Shown: positions 18,292 through 27,151 of the stretch, in pieces
Layout of the letters: every line of letters begins with the position of its first letter
How positions within the stretch are numbered: position 1 is the stretch's first letter
NCBI GenBank assembly: GCA_017552715.1
Contig: JAFZOW010000093.1
Location: forward strand, 1 to 49,131
Source of the DNA: Lachnospiraceae bacterium
GTDB taxonomy: Bacteria; Bacillota; Clostridia; Lachnospirales; Lachnospiraceae
Direction: 5' to 3'
Length of the DNA stretch: 49,131 nucleotides
Position numbers and translations under genes: made by a program
The notes under the pieces: generated by a model
The model's input: the letters and a program-made list of their open reading frames with translations, nothing else
Database searches by the model: none
Told to the model about the DNA's origin: nothing

Positions 18292-19068
18292 ATGGGACAG
18301 AATTATTTTGATCTTTCAGGACAGGTTGCGATCGTGACCGGAGCATCCGGAGGCCTGGGAGTACAGATGGCCAAAGCGCTTGCAAACCAGGGTGCCAATA
18401 TTGTCTGTCTGGCACGGCGCAAAGAGATGATCGATGCGGTTGCAAAGGAGATCTCGGAGGAGTTCGGTGTAAAAGCCATCGGTGTTAAATGCGATATCAC
18501 CGATACGGCCAATGTTGAAGCCGCTGTAGACGAGGTGATGAAGGCGTTCGGACGTATCGATATTCTGATCAACAATGCTGGCACAGGAGCAGTGGCTAAT
18601 GCGGAAGATGTTACGGACGAGCAGTTCGAAAACGAGATGCAGATCGATCTTTTCGGCAGCTTCAAGGTGGCCAGGACAGTTGCCAGGAAGGCGATGATCC
18701 CGGCCAGGTATGGCCGTATCATCAATATAGCTTCAATGTATGGTCTGGTGGGTAATAAGATCTGCGGATCCGCGCCTTACCATGCGGCGAAAGGCGGTGT
18801 AGTCAATCTGACCCGCGCACTGGCGGCTGAATGGGGCAAGTATTCCATTACGGTAAATGCCATCTGCCCCGGCTATTTCTATACTCCGCTCACGCAGGAG
18901 ACACTGGATTCCGATTTCTTCCAGCAGAATGCGAAGACCATGATCCCCATGGAGCGTTACGGAAATGAAGGCGAGTTGGATTCAGCTGCTATTTTCCTGG
19001 CTTCTCCCGCATCTACTTACGTCACGGGAGACATCATCCCCGTGGACGGCGGATACACCTGCATGTGA
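18292..19068 (+). CDS. SDR oxidoreductase, KduD or gluconate 5-dehydrogenase-like
   Basis: Short-chain dehydrogenase of 258 residues. The NAD(P)-binding TGASGGLG is at about 17-24, NNAG at about 93-96 and the catalytic Y163-x3-K167 is intact. In uronate clusters such proteins reduce 2,5-diketo-3-deoxygluconate (KduD) or act as gluconate/fructuronate-type dehydrogenases. A second SDR next to kduI (27152) is the better KduD candidate, so this one may have a different ketosugar substrate. The ATG at 18292 follows AAAGGAGGAAAT. It has its own operator upstream and a strong hairpin downstream, so it is probably monocistronic. Confidence 0.88.
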   Translation: MGQNYFDLSGQVAIVTGASGGLGVQMAKALANQGANIVCLARRKEMIDAVAKEISEEFGVKAIGVKCDITDTANVEAAVDEVMKAFGRIDILINNAGTGAVANAEDVTDEQFENEMQIDLFGSFKVARTVARKAMIPARYGRIINIASMYGLVGNKICGSAPYHAAKGGVVNLTRALAAEWGKYSITVNAICPGYFYTPLTQETLDSDFFQQNAKTMIPMERYGNEGELDSAAIFLASPASTYVTGDIIPVDGGYTCM

Positions 19069-19115
19069 TGCCCGGGATTACCCGGTAATTCCACATATAT
19101 ACTTTACCTCCCTTC

Positions 19116-19149
19116 ATAAGAAAGCCGGCGGCAACGCCGGCCTTCTTAT
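19116..19149. terminator. Terminator hairpin after the SDR gene
   Basis: A 15-bp stem with one mismatch (19116-19130 with 19135-19149) encloses a GCAA loop; the core is AAGCCGGCG/CGCCGGCCTT. The arms end in ATAAG/CTTAT and the T run is weak. It separates the SDR gene from lacI. Confidence 0.75.
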
Positions 19150-19261
19150 ATTTCAGTCCTATTCAGTTCCTTACGTTTTCGTTGAATTCGTATAAAAAAT
19201 GAATGTCATTTCGGCATTTTGCCGACTTTATTTGAAAGAAGAAATGCTGTAATATACTAAA

Positions 19262-19277
19262 ATGTAAGCACTTACAA
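19262..19277 (+). promoter_or_regulatory. Operator upstream of lacI (autoregulation)
   Basis: ATGTAAGCACTTACAA is the same operator with one changed base at the centre and one at the end. It lies 4 bases after a TATACT -10 candidate (19253-19258); a possible TTGAAA -35 at 19232-19237 is spaced only 15 bases. Self-repression by the LacI protein is likely. Confidence 0.75.
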
Positions 19278-19318
19278 ATTGACTTGCGAATAAGTTTCTT
19301 CAAGGAGAGTGCAGTGAA

Positions 19319-20338
19319 ATGAAAAAAGAAGCCCTGAACATATATGATATCGCGAAGATGGCGAATGTTTCCATAGCTACGGTATCCCGCGTTGTCAACG
19401 GGTCGGATAAGGTCTCGGAGAAGACACGGGAAAAGGTCCTTAAAGTGATCGACGAGGTGGGGTATACGCCCAACGTGTTTGCGCAGGGACTGGGCCTGAA
19501 CACCATGCATACGGTAGGGGTGCTGGTGCCTACGATCGCGGATTCCTACATGGCTAATGCTGTGGCGCATCTTGAAAGTGAGCTGTTTCGGAACGGCTAC
19601 GACTGTATTTTAAGCTGCAGCGGTTTTGAGCTGGAAGGAAAGCAGGCGCAGACAGATATGCTTCTTTCAAAGCACATCGATACCCTGATCTATGTTGGGT
19701 CAACTTATGCCGGGGACGGGCGCAACAGCAAGGCTACGGATTATATTCGCGAAGCAGCCAGACAGGTTCCGGTATTTATCATTAACGGACATGTGAGCGG
19801 AGATAACATATACTCCTCCGTATGCGAAGATGAGGAAGCTGTATATGAAGCAACAAAGCTGCTTCTTGATCATGGCCGTAAAAAATTACTGTTCCTCACG
19901 GATTCTCATTCCTACAGCGCCAACAAAAAGAAGAAAGGCTTTGAGAAGGCCATGAGGGAGGCGGGGGCGAGTCCATCCTCCCGGATCCTGTATGTTGAGA
20001 ATAACATCCATGCCGTGCGGGATCTGCTTTTTGAGCGGAAAGAAAAGTGCGATGCGGTCATCGCCTCCAATGACGAGATCGCGGTGGGGGCTGTAAAGTA
20101 TGCAGCAGAGAGCGGCCTGAAGATCCCGAAGGACATGGAGATCATCGGGTATAATAATTCCCTGATCTCCACATCGAGCACACCAGAGCTCAGCAGCATG
20201 GATAACCATACGGCGGAGATCTGCCACGATACCGTGGAACGCTTTGTAAAGATACTTAGTGGAAAGGGTGCCAGGCTATCCCGAAAGATCAGTGTTTCCT
20301 GCACTCTGGTCCTGCGGGAAACAACGCTGAAAGAATAA
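19319..20338 (+). CDS. LacI family transcriptional regulator of the pectin/uronate cluster
   Basis: The 339-residue regulator has an N-terminal LacI helix-turn-helix (IYDIAKMANVSIATVSRVVN, about 8-27), a hinge helix at about 50-60 and a periplasmic-binding-protein-like effector domain (about 62-330). Length is standard. It lies amid uronate genes, and operators of LacI type precede it, the kdgK operon, the SDR gene, the uxaC operon and the importer operon, so it is the obvious local repressor. The inducer is probably a pathway intermediate such as KDG or a uronate, which is inference from context. The ATG at 19319 follows AAGGAGAG. CcpA could use the same operators. Confidence 0.92.
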   Translation: MKKEALNIYDIAKMANVSIATVSRVVNGSDKVSEKTREKVLKVIDEVGYTPNVFAQGLGLNTMHTVGVLVPTIADSYMANAVAHLESELFRNGYDCILSCSGFELEGKQAQTDMLLSKHIDTLIYVGSTYAGDGRNSKATDYIREAARQVPVFIINGHVSGDNIYSSVCEDEEAVYEATKLLLDHGRKKLLFLTDSHSYSANKKKKGFEKAMREAGASPSSRILYVENNIHAVRDLLFERKEKCDAVIASNDEIAVGAVKYAAESGLKIPKDMEIIGYNNSLISTSSTPELSSMDNHTAEICHDTVERFVKILSGKGARLSRKISVSCTLVLRETTLKE

Positions 20339-20340
20339 AG

Positions 20341-20474
20341 GTAACTATTCAGAACACCGCGAGGGTGAGCTTGCGAATCCCGAGTTTTACGGCGATTTGT
20401 CCATCGGCGAAGCCGATTATGCATGGACAAATCGCGTATCTATTCAGAATCGCAAAGCGGTTCTGAATAGATAC
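20341..20474 (+). repeat. Hairpin repeat element, full copy B
   Basis: Bases 20341-20423 match copy C (26067-26149) at 82 of 83 positions. Copy B adds a right half. CGATTTGTCCAT pairs with ATGGACAAATCG around an inner CGGC-GAA-GCCG hairpin, and GTATCTATTCAGAA (20436-20449) pairs perfectly with TTCTGAATAGATAC (20461-20474). It lies directly after the lacI stop and ends 46 bases before the uxaC promoter. No protein is encoded. Confidence 0.85.
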
Positions 20475-20520
20475 TTTGTCGTCTGCAATAAGATCGGGAG
20501 AAAAAAGTGCGAAAGAAGTA

Positions 20521-20549
20521 TTGACATTCCGCTGAGAAAGCTATATAAA
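20521..20549 (+). promoter_or_regulatory. Promoter of the uxaC operon
   Basis: TTGACA at 20521-20526 and TATAAA at 20544-20549 are separated by exactly 17 bases. The operator at 20555 follows immediately. Confidence 0.85.
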
Positions 20550-20554
20550 TAAAA

Positions 20555-20570
20555 ATGTAAGCGCTTACAT
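20555..20570 (+). promoter_or_regulatory. Perfect 16-bp operator at the uxaC promoter
   Basis: ATGTAAGCGCTTACAT, identical to the site at 18236, begins 5 bases after the -10 box and covers the expected transcription start, as for a steric repressor site. Confidence 0.88.
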
Positions 20571-20626
20571 TCCCGCCGCGCATACACTAGAATAAAAAAA
20601 CATTGATCAGCCAAGGAGGAATACAG

Positions 20627-22057
20627 ATGAAAGCTTTTATGGATAAGGATTTCATGCTTTACAACGAGACGGCAAAGCATCTGTTTCACGATTATGCCGA
20701 GGATCTCCCCATCATCGATTATCATTGCCACATTTCCCCACAGGAGATCTATGAAGACCGAAGATATAAGGATCTGGCCGAGATCTGGCTGGGGGGCCGT
20801 CAGAGCGACGGATCGTATTTCGGGGATCATTACAAGTGGCGTGTGATGCGCTCCAACGGTGTTCAGGAGGACAAGGTCACCGGGGGGGCGGATGCTTTTG
20901 AAAAGTTCCTTGCCTTTGCGGAGGCGCTTCAGATGGCCATCGGTAATCCCATGTATCACTGGTCCAATCTGGAGCTTAAGAAATACTTTGGGATCGATGA
21001 AGCGCTCACTGCAGATAATGCACGTGAGATCTGGGAGAAGACCTCCCGGATGCTTAAGGAAGATCCGGAGCTTTCAGTCCGCGGGATCATCCGCAAGTCC
21101 AATGTAAAATACATCGGTACCACGGATGATCCTGTGGATACATTGGAATGGCATGAAAAGCTTGCCAAAGAGGAGTTGGGCTTTACGGTGTGCCCGAGTT
21201 TCCGCCCGGATAAGGCGATCAACATCACCAAGGCCGGCTTTCCCGATTATATCCGAAAGCTGGCAAAGAGCGTGGGAAAGGAAAGCTTAAACTCGGCACA
21301 GGAAGTATGTGATGCTCTGAATGAGAGGCTGGATCATTTCAAAGCCCGGGGCTGCAAGGCTTCCGATCACGGCCTGGATTATGTGATGTTTCGTCCCGGC
21401 AGTGATGAGGTGGCTGACAGGGCCTTTAAGAAAGCCATGGCCGGTGAGAGCTTGGGTCTTGAGGAAGCAGAGGTCTATCAGACGAAGCTTCTTTTGTCCC
21501 TGGCGAGAAAGTATCATAAAGAAAATGTTGTGATGGAGATCCATTATTCCTGCACACGCAATGTGAATGAGCGGATGTTTAAGCTGGAAGGGCCGGATAC
21601 CGGTTTTGATATGATCGCGAAGAGCAGCTGTGGCGATGAACTGGCCATGCTGTTTTCCGAACTTGATAAAACAAACGAGCTGCCGAAGACCATCGTGTTT
21701 TCCCTGGATCACAATGATCTCAACCAGATCACGACCTGCCTGGGAGCCTTCCAGAGTGATGAGGTGCCCGGAAAGATGCAGCTTGGTGCGGCATGGTGGT
21801 TCCTGGATTCGAGGGACGGGATGGAGGAGCAGATGCGCTCCCTTGGCAATCTCGGGCTTCTTGGCAATTTCGTAGGCATGCTCACGGATTCCCGTTCATT
21901 CCTTTCCTACACGCGGCATGATTACTTCCGCCGTATCGCCTGTAATCTCATCGGAAGGTGGGTAGAGGACGGCGAATATCCGAACAATGAAAAGCTGCTG
22001 AAAAAGATCGTGGAAGGCATATCGTATTATAACGCAGAAAGATATTTTGGGATCTGA
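20627..22057 (+). CDS. uxaC: Uronate (glucuronate/galacturonate) isomerase
   Basis: Isomerase of the amidohydrolase-like UxaC family, converting D-galacturonate to D-tagaturonate and D-glucuronate to D-fructuronate. The 476-residue length is standard. The metal-site motif DYHCHIS is at residues 31-37 (H33, H35), and family blocks such as WHEKLAKEE, YHKENVVMEIHYS and FVGMLTDSRSF are present. The ATG at 20627 follows AAGGAGGAATACAG; an in-frame TTG at 20603 lacks such a site. It is first in a tightly spaced series with uxaB, uxaA and pta. Confidence 0.96.
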   Translation: MKAFMDKDFMLYNETAKHLFHDYAEDLPIIDYHCHISPQEIYEDRRYKDLAEIWLGGRQSDGSYFGDHYKWRVMRSNGVQEDKVTGGADAFEKFLAFAEALQMAIGNPMYHWSNLELKKYFGIDEALTADNAREIWEKTSRMLKEDPELSVRGIIRKSNVKYIGTTDDPVDTLEWHEKLAKEELGFTVCPSFRPDKAINITKAGFPDYIRKLAKSVGKESLNSAQEVCDALNERLDHFKARGCKASDHGLDYVMFRPGSDEVADRAFKKAMAGESLGLEEAEVYQTKLLLSLARKYHKENVVMEIHYSCTRNVNERMFKLEGPDTGFDMIAKSSCGDELAMLFSELDKTNELPKTIVFSLDHNDLNQITTCLGAFQSDEVPGKMQLGAAWWFLDSRDGMEEQMRSLGNLGLLGNFVGMLTDSRSFLSYTRHDYFRRIACNLIGRWVEDGEYPNNEKLLKKIVEGISYYNAERYFGI

Positions 22058-22070
22058 AAGGAGAAAGACC

Positions 22071-23558
22071 ATGGCAAAACTGAACTATGATGTATTGGAA
22101 AGCTCGGGTTATGACGGCTACATCCTGAAGGATGCACCGGTAAAGATGCTGCAGTTCGGCGAGGGGAATTTCCTGCGTGCTTTCGTGGATTATTTCTTTG
22201 ATATGTCGAATGAAAAGGCAGGCTGGAACGGAAAGGTGGCTCTTCTTCAACCCATAGCCCAGGGGCTTTCGGAGCTCATCAACGAGCAGGAAGGGCTTTA
22301 TACTCTTTATCTGCGCGGATCCGAGAATGGACAGAAGGTGGACCGTAAGCGGGTGATCTCCGTGGTGGACCGCTGTTACAACCCGGTCAGTGACTGGGAA
22401 GCCGTGAAGGAACTGGTAAAGAGTGATGAGCTTGAGTATGTTTCCAGCAATACCACGGAGGCAGGTATCGTTTACGATCCGGATTCCAGACCGGATACCG
22501 TACCCCCGACATCCTTCCCGGCCAAGCTGGCGGTGCTTCTGCATGAGCGTTTTCTTGCTGGAAAGAAGGGCCTGGTGATCCTCTCCTGTGAACTCATTGA
22601 CAATAACGGTAAGGAGCTGCAGAAGATCATTGTAAAGCATATTGATGACTGGAACTGGGGAGAGGACTTCAAAAAATGGATCAATGAAGACTGTCTGTTC
22701 TGCTCCACACTGGTGGACCGCATCGTGCCGGGACGTATCCGTGATCCGCAGGAGGTCGCGGAACTGGAGAAGCTCAACGGCTACGAGGATCCGCTGCTGG
22801 ATGTGGGAGAGGTCTTCGGTGTATGGTATATCGAGGGACCGCAGTGGCTGGAGGAAAAACTTCCCTTTAAGAAGGCCGGCGTGAACGTGCATGTGGTTCC
22901 GGATGTCACCCCTTATAAAAAGCGCAAGGTGCGCATCTTAAACGGCGCCCATACCGGTTTTGTGCTGGGGGCATATCTCTCGGGACAGGATATTGTGCGT
23001 GACTGCATGCATAGCGAGACCATCCATGCGTTTATGGATAAGATGCTCTTTGAAGAGGTGATCCCCGTGCTCCCTCTCGATAAAAAGGATTGCGATGCGT
23101 TCGCTGCGGCGGTAACGGACCGTTTCAATAATCCCTTTGTGAATCATGAGCTGCTGAGTATCAGCCTGAATTCTACTTCCAAATGGAAGGCACGCAATAT
23201 GCCTTCTTTCCTGGAATACATCGAAAAGTTCGGGAAGCTTCCCGAGGCGCTCACCATGAGCCTGGCGGCATATATTGCCTTTTATTCCTCGGATATACAG
23301 CGCAGGGATCTGGATGCCCTGATCTGCAGGAGACCTGCGGGGAATGAGTATAAGGTGCAGGATGACGCCTGGGTGCTGGATTTCTATTATGTGCACCGTA
23401 ACGATGATGATGTGACTTTGGTACGTGAAGTGCTTTCCAATGACCGTATGTGGGATCAGGATCTGATGAAGATCGCAGGCCTGTACGATAAGGTGCTCGA
23501 AGATCTTGGGAAGATACGTACGGAAGGTGCCGAAGCCGCATATAAGAGCGTTCTGTAG
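22071..23558 (+). CDS. uxaB: Tagaturonate reductase (altronate oxidoreductase)
   Basis: NADH-dependent reductase of the mannitol dehydrogenase/UxaB family, reducing D-tagaturonate to D-altronate. The 495 residues begin with a nucleotide-binding domain (FGEGNFLRAF at about 24-33). The C-terminal domain carries the conserved KVRILNGAHTG segment at about 286-296. The ATG at 22071 follows AAAGGAGAAAGACC, 13 bases after the uxaC stop. It lies between uxaC and uxaA in pathway order. A fructuronate reductase role is less likely because altronate dehydratase follows. Confidence 0.95.
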   Translation: MAKLNYDVLESSGYDGYILKDAPVKMLQFGEGNFLRAFVDYFFDMSNEKAGWNGKVALLQPIAQGLSELINEQEGLYTLYLRGSENGQKVDRKRVISVVDRCYNPVSDWEAVKELVKSDELEYVSSNTTEAGIVYDPDSRPDTVPPTSFPAKLAVLLHERFLAGKKGLVILSCELIDNNGKELQKIIVKHIDDWNWGEDFKKWINEDCLFCSTLVDRIVPGRIRDPQEVAELEKLNGYEDPLLDVGEVFGVWYIEGPQWLEEKLPFKKAGVNVHVVPDVTPYKKRKVRILNGAHTGFVLGAYLSGQDIVRDCMHSETIHAFMDKMLFEEVIPVLPLDKKDCDAFAAAVTDRFNNPFVNHELLSISLNSTSKWKARNMPSFLEYIEKFGKLPEALTMSLAAYIAFYSSDIQRRDLDALICRRPAGNEYKVQDDAWVLDFYYVHRNDDDVTLVREVLSNDRMWDQDLMKIAGLYDKVLEDLGKIRTEGAEAAYKSVL

Positions 23559-23572
23559 GAAAGGGAGAAAAA

Positions 23573-25051
23573 ATGCAGCTCATCAGGATACATCCGCTGG
23601 ATAACGTGGCCGTGGCTTTAATGGATATCGCGGCCGGAACAGAACTTAAGACGGAGGGGAAGCGGCTTGTGGCAGCGGAGGATATCGCCCGGGGACATAA
23701 GCTTGCTCTTGGACCGATCCGGGCAGGTGAGAGTATTGTTAAATATGGTGTGCCCATCGCCTCTGCGACCTCGGATATCGTTCCGGGGGCCTGGGTACAT
23801 ACGCACAATGCACGGACGGAGCTAAAGGAAGGCGGCGAATACGTATATGAGCACAGAGTTTATGAACTGCCGCAGACCGCAAGCCGCAGCTTTATGGGCT
23901 TTCGTAGGAGGGACGGAAGAGCTGCAGTACGTAACGAGATCTGGATCCTTCCGATCGTTGGCTGTGTGAACGGCATAGCAAAACAGATCATGGAAAAGGG
24001 GCGCGCACTTCTTTACGGCAGTGTGGAGGGTGTGCATTATTTCCCTCATCCCTTCGGCTGCTCCCAGCTGGGGGATGATCTGGCACAGACGAAAAAACTG
24101 TTGGCCGCACTCACCCGTCATCCCAATGCCGGCGGCGTGCTCTGTCTGGAGCTGGGCTGTGAGAACCTGACACATGAGCTCTTTTTGGAGGAACTGGGAG
24201 CTTATGATCCCGAGCGTGTCCGCTTCCTTCGCTGTCAGGATGTGAATGATGATGTGGAAGAAGGCGTAAGACTTGTGAAAGAGCTGATCGATCATGCGGC
24301 TGCCTTTACGCGCTGTGAGATCCCTGCTTCCGAGCTTGTGGTTGGGATGAAATGCGGCGGGAGCGACGGACTTTCCGGGATCACTGCAAATCCGGCGGTA
24401 GGCCGCTTTTCCGATCGGCTTATTGCCATGGGTGGTTCCACGATCCTTACGGAGGTACCGGAGATGTTCGGAGCCGAAAATATCCTCTTTTCCCGCTGCG
24501 CGGATGAAGGCGTGTTTCAGAAGGCCGTTGACATGGTCAATGATTTCAAGGACTATTTTGTGCGTCACGGGCAGGTGGTCTATGAGAATCCGAGTCCGGG
24601 AAACAAAGCCGGAGGGATCACCACGCTGGAGGATAAAAGCTGCGGTTGCGTACAGAAGGGCGGGAGTGCCCAGATCGTAGATGTGCTTTGCTATGCCGAG
24701 GCCGTAACAAAAAAAGGCCTGAATCTGCTGAGCGGGCCGGGAAACGATCTGGTGAGCGCAACGGCGCTTTCGGCGGCAGGGGCGCAGCTGATCCTCTTTA
24801 CCACCGGACGGGGGACCCCCTTTGGGGCGCCGGTCCCTACGGTAAAGATTTCGACTAATACGGCGCTTTATGAAAAGAAGGGTGCCTGGATCGATTTTAA
24901 TGCAGGCAGCGTGGCAGAGGGTGAAGATACGGATGCCTGCGGCGCAAGGCTTTTGGATCACGTGCTCGAGGTTGCCTCGGGCCGACTCACACGAAGTGAG
25001 GAGAATGATATACGTGAGATATCCATATTCAAAGACGGCGTAGTGCTGTAG
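23573..25051 (+). CDS. uxaA: Altronate dehydratase
   Basis: Converts D-altronate to 2-keto-3-deoxygluconate. The 492-residue protein carries both usual parts in one chain: an N-terminal SAF domain (about 1-95, with GAWVHTHN near 70) and a C-terminal dehydratase domain with conserved GCSQLGDD, LGCENLTHE, MKCGGSDGLSG and GGITTLEDKS motifs. These are typical of the iron-dependent UxaA/GarD family. The ATG at 23573 follows AAAGGGAG, 14 bases after uxaB. The product KDG passes to KdgK (14767). Confidence 0.96.
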   Translation: MQLIRIHPLDNVAVALMDIAAGTELKTEGKRLVAAEDIARGHKLALGPIRAGESIVKYGVPIASATSDIVPGAWVHTHNARTELKEGGEYVYEHRVYELPQTASRSFMGFRRRDGRAAVRNEIWILPIVGCVNGIAKQIMEKGRALLYGSVEGVHYFPHPFGCSQLGDDLAQTKKLLAALTRHPNAGGVLCLELGCENLTHELFLEELGAYDPERVRFLRCQDVNDDVEEGVRLVKELIDHAAAFTRCEIPASELVVGMKCGGSDGLSGITANPAVGRFSDRLIAMGGSTILTEVPEMFGAENILFSRCADEGVFQKAVDMVNDFKDYFVRHGQVVYENPSPGNKAGGITTLEDKSCGCVQKGGSAQIVDVLCYAEAVTKKGLNLLSGPGNDLVSATALSAAGAQLILFTTGRGTPFGAPVPTVKISTNTALYEKKGAWIDFNAGSVAEGEDTDACGARLLDHVLEVASGRLTRSEENDIREISIFKDGVVL

Positions 25052-25066
25052 AAAGGGGAAGATAAG

Positions 25067-26050
25067 ATGTTCGGATTCGGAGCGATGATCCAGAAACTGA
25101 AGGAGAATCCCAAGACGATCGTGCTGACGGAAGGGGAGGATCCGCGTATACTTGAGGCGGCGAGCCGTTTGCTTGCCAGCAATTTCCTGACCCCCATACT
25201 TCTGGGGGATGAACAGGAGGTAGCTCTGGCGGCGGAGGAAGCGGGATACAATATCCGCGGAGCACGTATCATCAACCCCAAGAATTATGACCGTCTGGAA
25301 GAGGTCACCCGTGAATTCTGCGAGATCCGTAAGGATAAGGGAATGACCATGGAAAAGGCCGGCCCGATCATGCTCCAGCGGAATTATTTCGGCACCATGC
25401 TGGTCAAGATGGGGATCGCAGACTGCCTGCTTGGCGGTGCTACATATTCTACAGCAGATACTGTAAGACCTGCCCTGCAGATCATCAAGACCAAACCGAG
25501 CAATTCCATCGTATCTTCCTGCTTTATCCTCGTACGTCCCGGCGCTACCGGAGAGAACGAGGTGCTGGCCATGGCAGACTGTGCCATCAATATCCAGCCC
25601 TCTGAAGATGAACTTGTGGAGATCTGCGGGGAGACCATCAACTGTGCCAGGATCTTCGGGGTGGATCCGAAGGTCGCATTCTTAAGCTATTCCACGCTGG
25701 GAAGCGGAAAAGGGGATTCCGTGGATAAGATGCGGAATGCTGCACAGAAGGCAAAGGAGGAATATCCGGATGTGCCCATCGATGGGGAATTCCAGTTTGA
25801 TTCCGCCGTGTCTCCCCGTGTTGCACGGCAGAAAGCTCCGGGAAGCAAAGTTGCAGGCTATGCCAATACCTTTATCTTCCCGGATATCAATGCGGGGAAC
25901 ATCGGTTACAAGATCGCGCAGCGTATGGGAAATTTTGAGGCATACGGACCGATCCTGCTGGGACTGAATGCGCAGATCAATGATCTGTCCCGCGGCTGTA
26001 ACGCACTGGAGGTCTATTCCATGGCCATCATCACTGCGGCCCTGATCTGA
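25067..26050 (+). CDS. pta: Phosphate acetyltransferase
   Basis: Pta transfers acetyl from acetyl-CoA to phosphate, giving acetyl phosphate for ATP formation by AckA. The 327 residues correspond to the short Pta form (PTA_PTB domain only). LTEGEDPRILEA is near the start, LLGGATYSTADTVRPALQ in the middle and GCNALEVYSMAIITA at the end. The ATG at 25067 follows GAAAGGGGAAG, 15 bases after uxaA, so it is co-transcribed with uronate genes. Such placement is unusual, since pta normally sits next to ackA; here ackA is three genes later (28029). Confidence 0.95.
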   Translation: MFGFGAMIQKLKENPKTIVLTEGEDPRILEAASRLLASNFLTPILLGDEQEVALAAEEAGYNIRGARIINPKNYDRLEEVTREFCEIRKDKGMTMEKAGPIMLQRNYFGTMLVKMGIADCLLGGATYSTADTVRPALQIIKTKPSNSIVSSCFILVRPGATGENEVLAMADCAINIQPSEDELVEICGETINCARIFGVDPKVAFLSYSTLGSGKGDSVDKMRNAAQKAKEEYPDVPIDGEFQFDSAVSPRVARQKAPGSKVAGYANTFIFPDINAGNIGYKIAQRMGNFEAYGPILLGLNAQINDLSRGCNALEVYSMAIITAALI

Positions 26051-26066
26051 AATTGAAAAGGGACTG

Positions 26067-26149
26067 GTAACTATTCAGAATACCGCGAGGGTGAGCTTGC
26101 GAATCCCGAGTTTTACGGCGATTTGTCCATCGGCGAAGCCGATTATGCA
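26067..26149 (+). repeat. Hairpin repeat element, truncated copy C
   Basis: It matches copy B (20341-20423) at 82 of 83 bases, then diverges exactly where B has the return arms (ATGGACAAATCG and the TATTCAGAA hairpin). It lacks its 3' half and cannot form the same structure. It lies in the 219-base gap between pta and kduI. The rest of that gap shows no operator, promoter or gene that I can name. Confidence 0.85.
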
Positions 26150-26269
26150 GGGACTGTTGCAAAATCACCTGAACGTCTGCACTGCGCCAGCTGTACAAGT
26201 AATTTGTGAGCAGTTCCTAAAGTAAGTGTGCACAGAGCAATATAACAACGGATAAAAAGGAGGCAGAGT

Positions 26270-27133
26270 ATGGAACTCAGAACAGCAGCATCACCGAAGG
26301 ATGTAAAGTACTACGACACAAAGCGTTTGCGGGAAGAATTTCTGATCGACCGCGTCTTCCGTGAGGATGAGATCTATCTGGTCTACAGCCATATCGACCG
26401 CATCATCACGGGCTCGGCTACACCGGCGAAAAAGGCTCTTAAACTGGAGGCCGGTGAAGAGCTGCGCGCAGAATATTTCCTGCAGCGCAGGGAGATGGGC
26501 GTGATCAATATCGGCGGCGCCGGAAGCATCACCATCGACGGAAAGAAATACTCCGTAGCCTATAAGAACGGTATGTATATCGGAATGGGCGCAAAGGAGA
26601 TCGTCTTTGAAAGCGACAATGCCTCCACCCCGGCCAAATTCTATATCAATTCCGCCCCGGCCCATGCCACGTATCCCACGGTGCTGATCAAGCGGGAAGG
26701 AACGGCCGGGGAGGGCGAGGTGCTGATCAAGGAAGAGAATAAGAAGCATCTGGGCTGTATGGAGGATTCCAATGAACGGACCATCAACAAGTATATCCTG
26801 CCCGGGCAGGTGGAAAGCTGCCAGCTGGAGATGGGTATGACGGAGCTGGTGCCCGGCAGTGTATGGAACACCATGCCCTGTCATACGCATGACCGCCGCA
26901 TGGAGGTGTACCTGTATTTCGGGATTCCCGAGGATGCCTTTGTTATGCATTACATGGGAGAGCCGCAGGAGACCCGGCACATCATCATGCGAAACGAGCA
27001 GGCGGTGATCAGCCCCAGCTGGTCTATCCATTCGGGAGCGGGCTCCCGCAATTATACCTTCATCTGGGGGATGGTGGGAGAAAATCAGGATTTTGACGAT
27101 ATGGACGATGTGCGGAATCAGGATCTGCTTTGA
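26270..27133 (+). CDS. kduI: 4-deoxy-L-threo-5-hexosulose-uronate ketol-isomerase
   Basis: KduI isomerises 5-keto-4-deoxyuronate, which forms from unsaturated galacturonate, to 2,5-diketo-3-deoxygluconate. The 287-residue cupin protein shows the metal ligands H205, H207 and E212 in CHTHDRRMEVY, and H254 in WSIHSGAG. Length agrees with the family (about 280). The ATG at 26270 follows AAAAAGGAGGCAGAG. kduD follows after 18 bases. Substrate supply would come from GH105 (41394) acting on lyase products, although no pectate lyase is in the window. Confidence 0.96.
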   Translation: MELRTAASPKDVKYYDTKRLREEFLIDRVFREDEIYLVYSHIDRIITGSATPAKKALKLEAGEELRAEYFLQRREMGVINIGGAGSITIDGKKYSVAYKNGMYIGMGAKEIVFESDNASTPAKFYINSAPAHATYPTVLIKREGTAGEGEVLIKEENKKHLGCMEDSNERTINKYILPGQVESCQLEMGMTELVPGSVWNTMPCHTHDRRMEVYLYFGIPEDAFVMHYMGEPQETRHIIMRNEQAVISPSWSIHSGAGSRNYTFIWGMVGENQDFDDMDDVRNQDLL

Positions 27134-27151
27134 TAAAGGAGGAACGAGATC

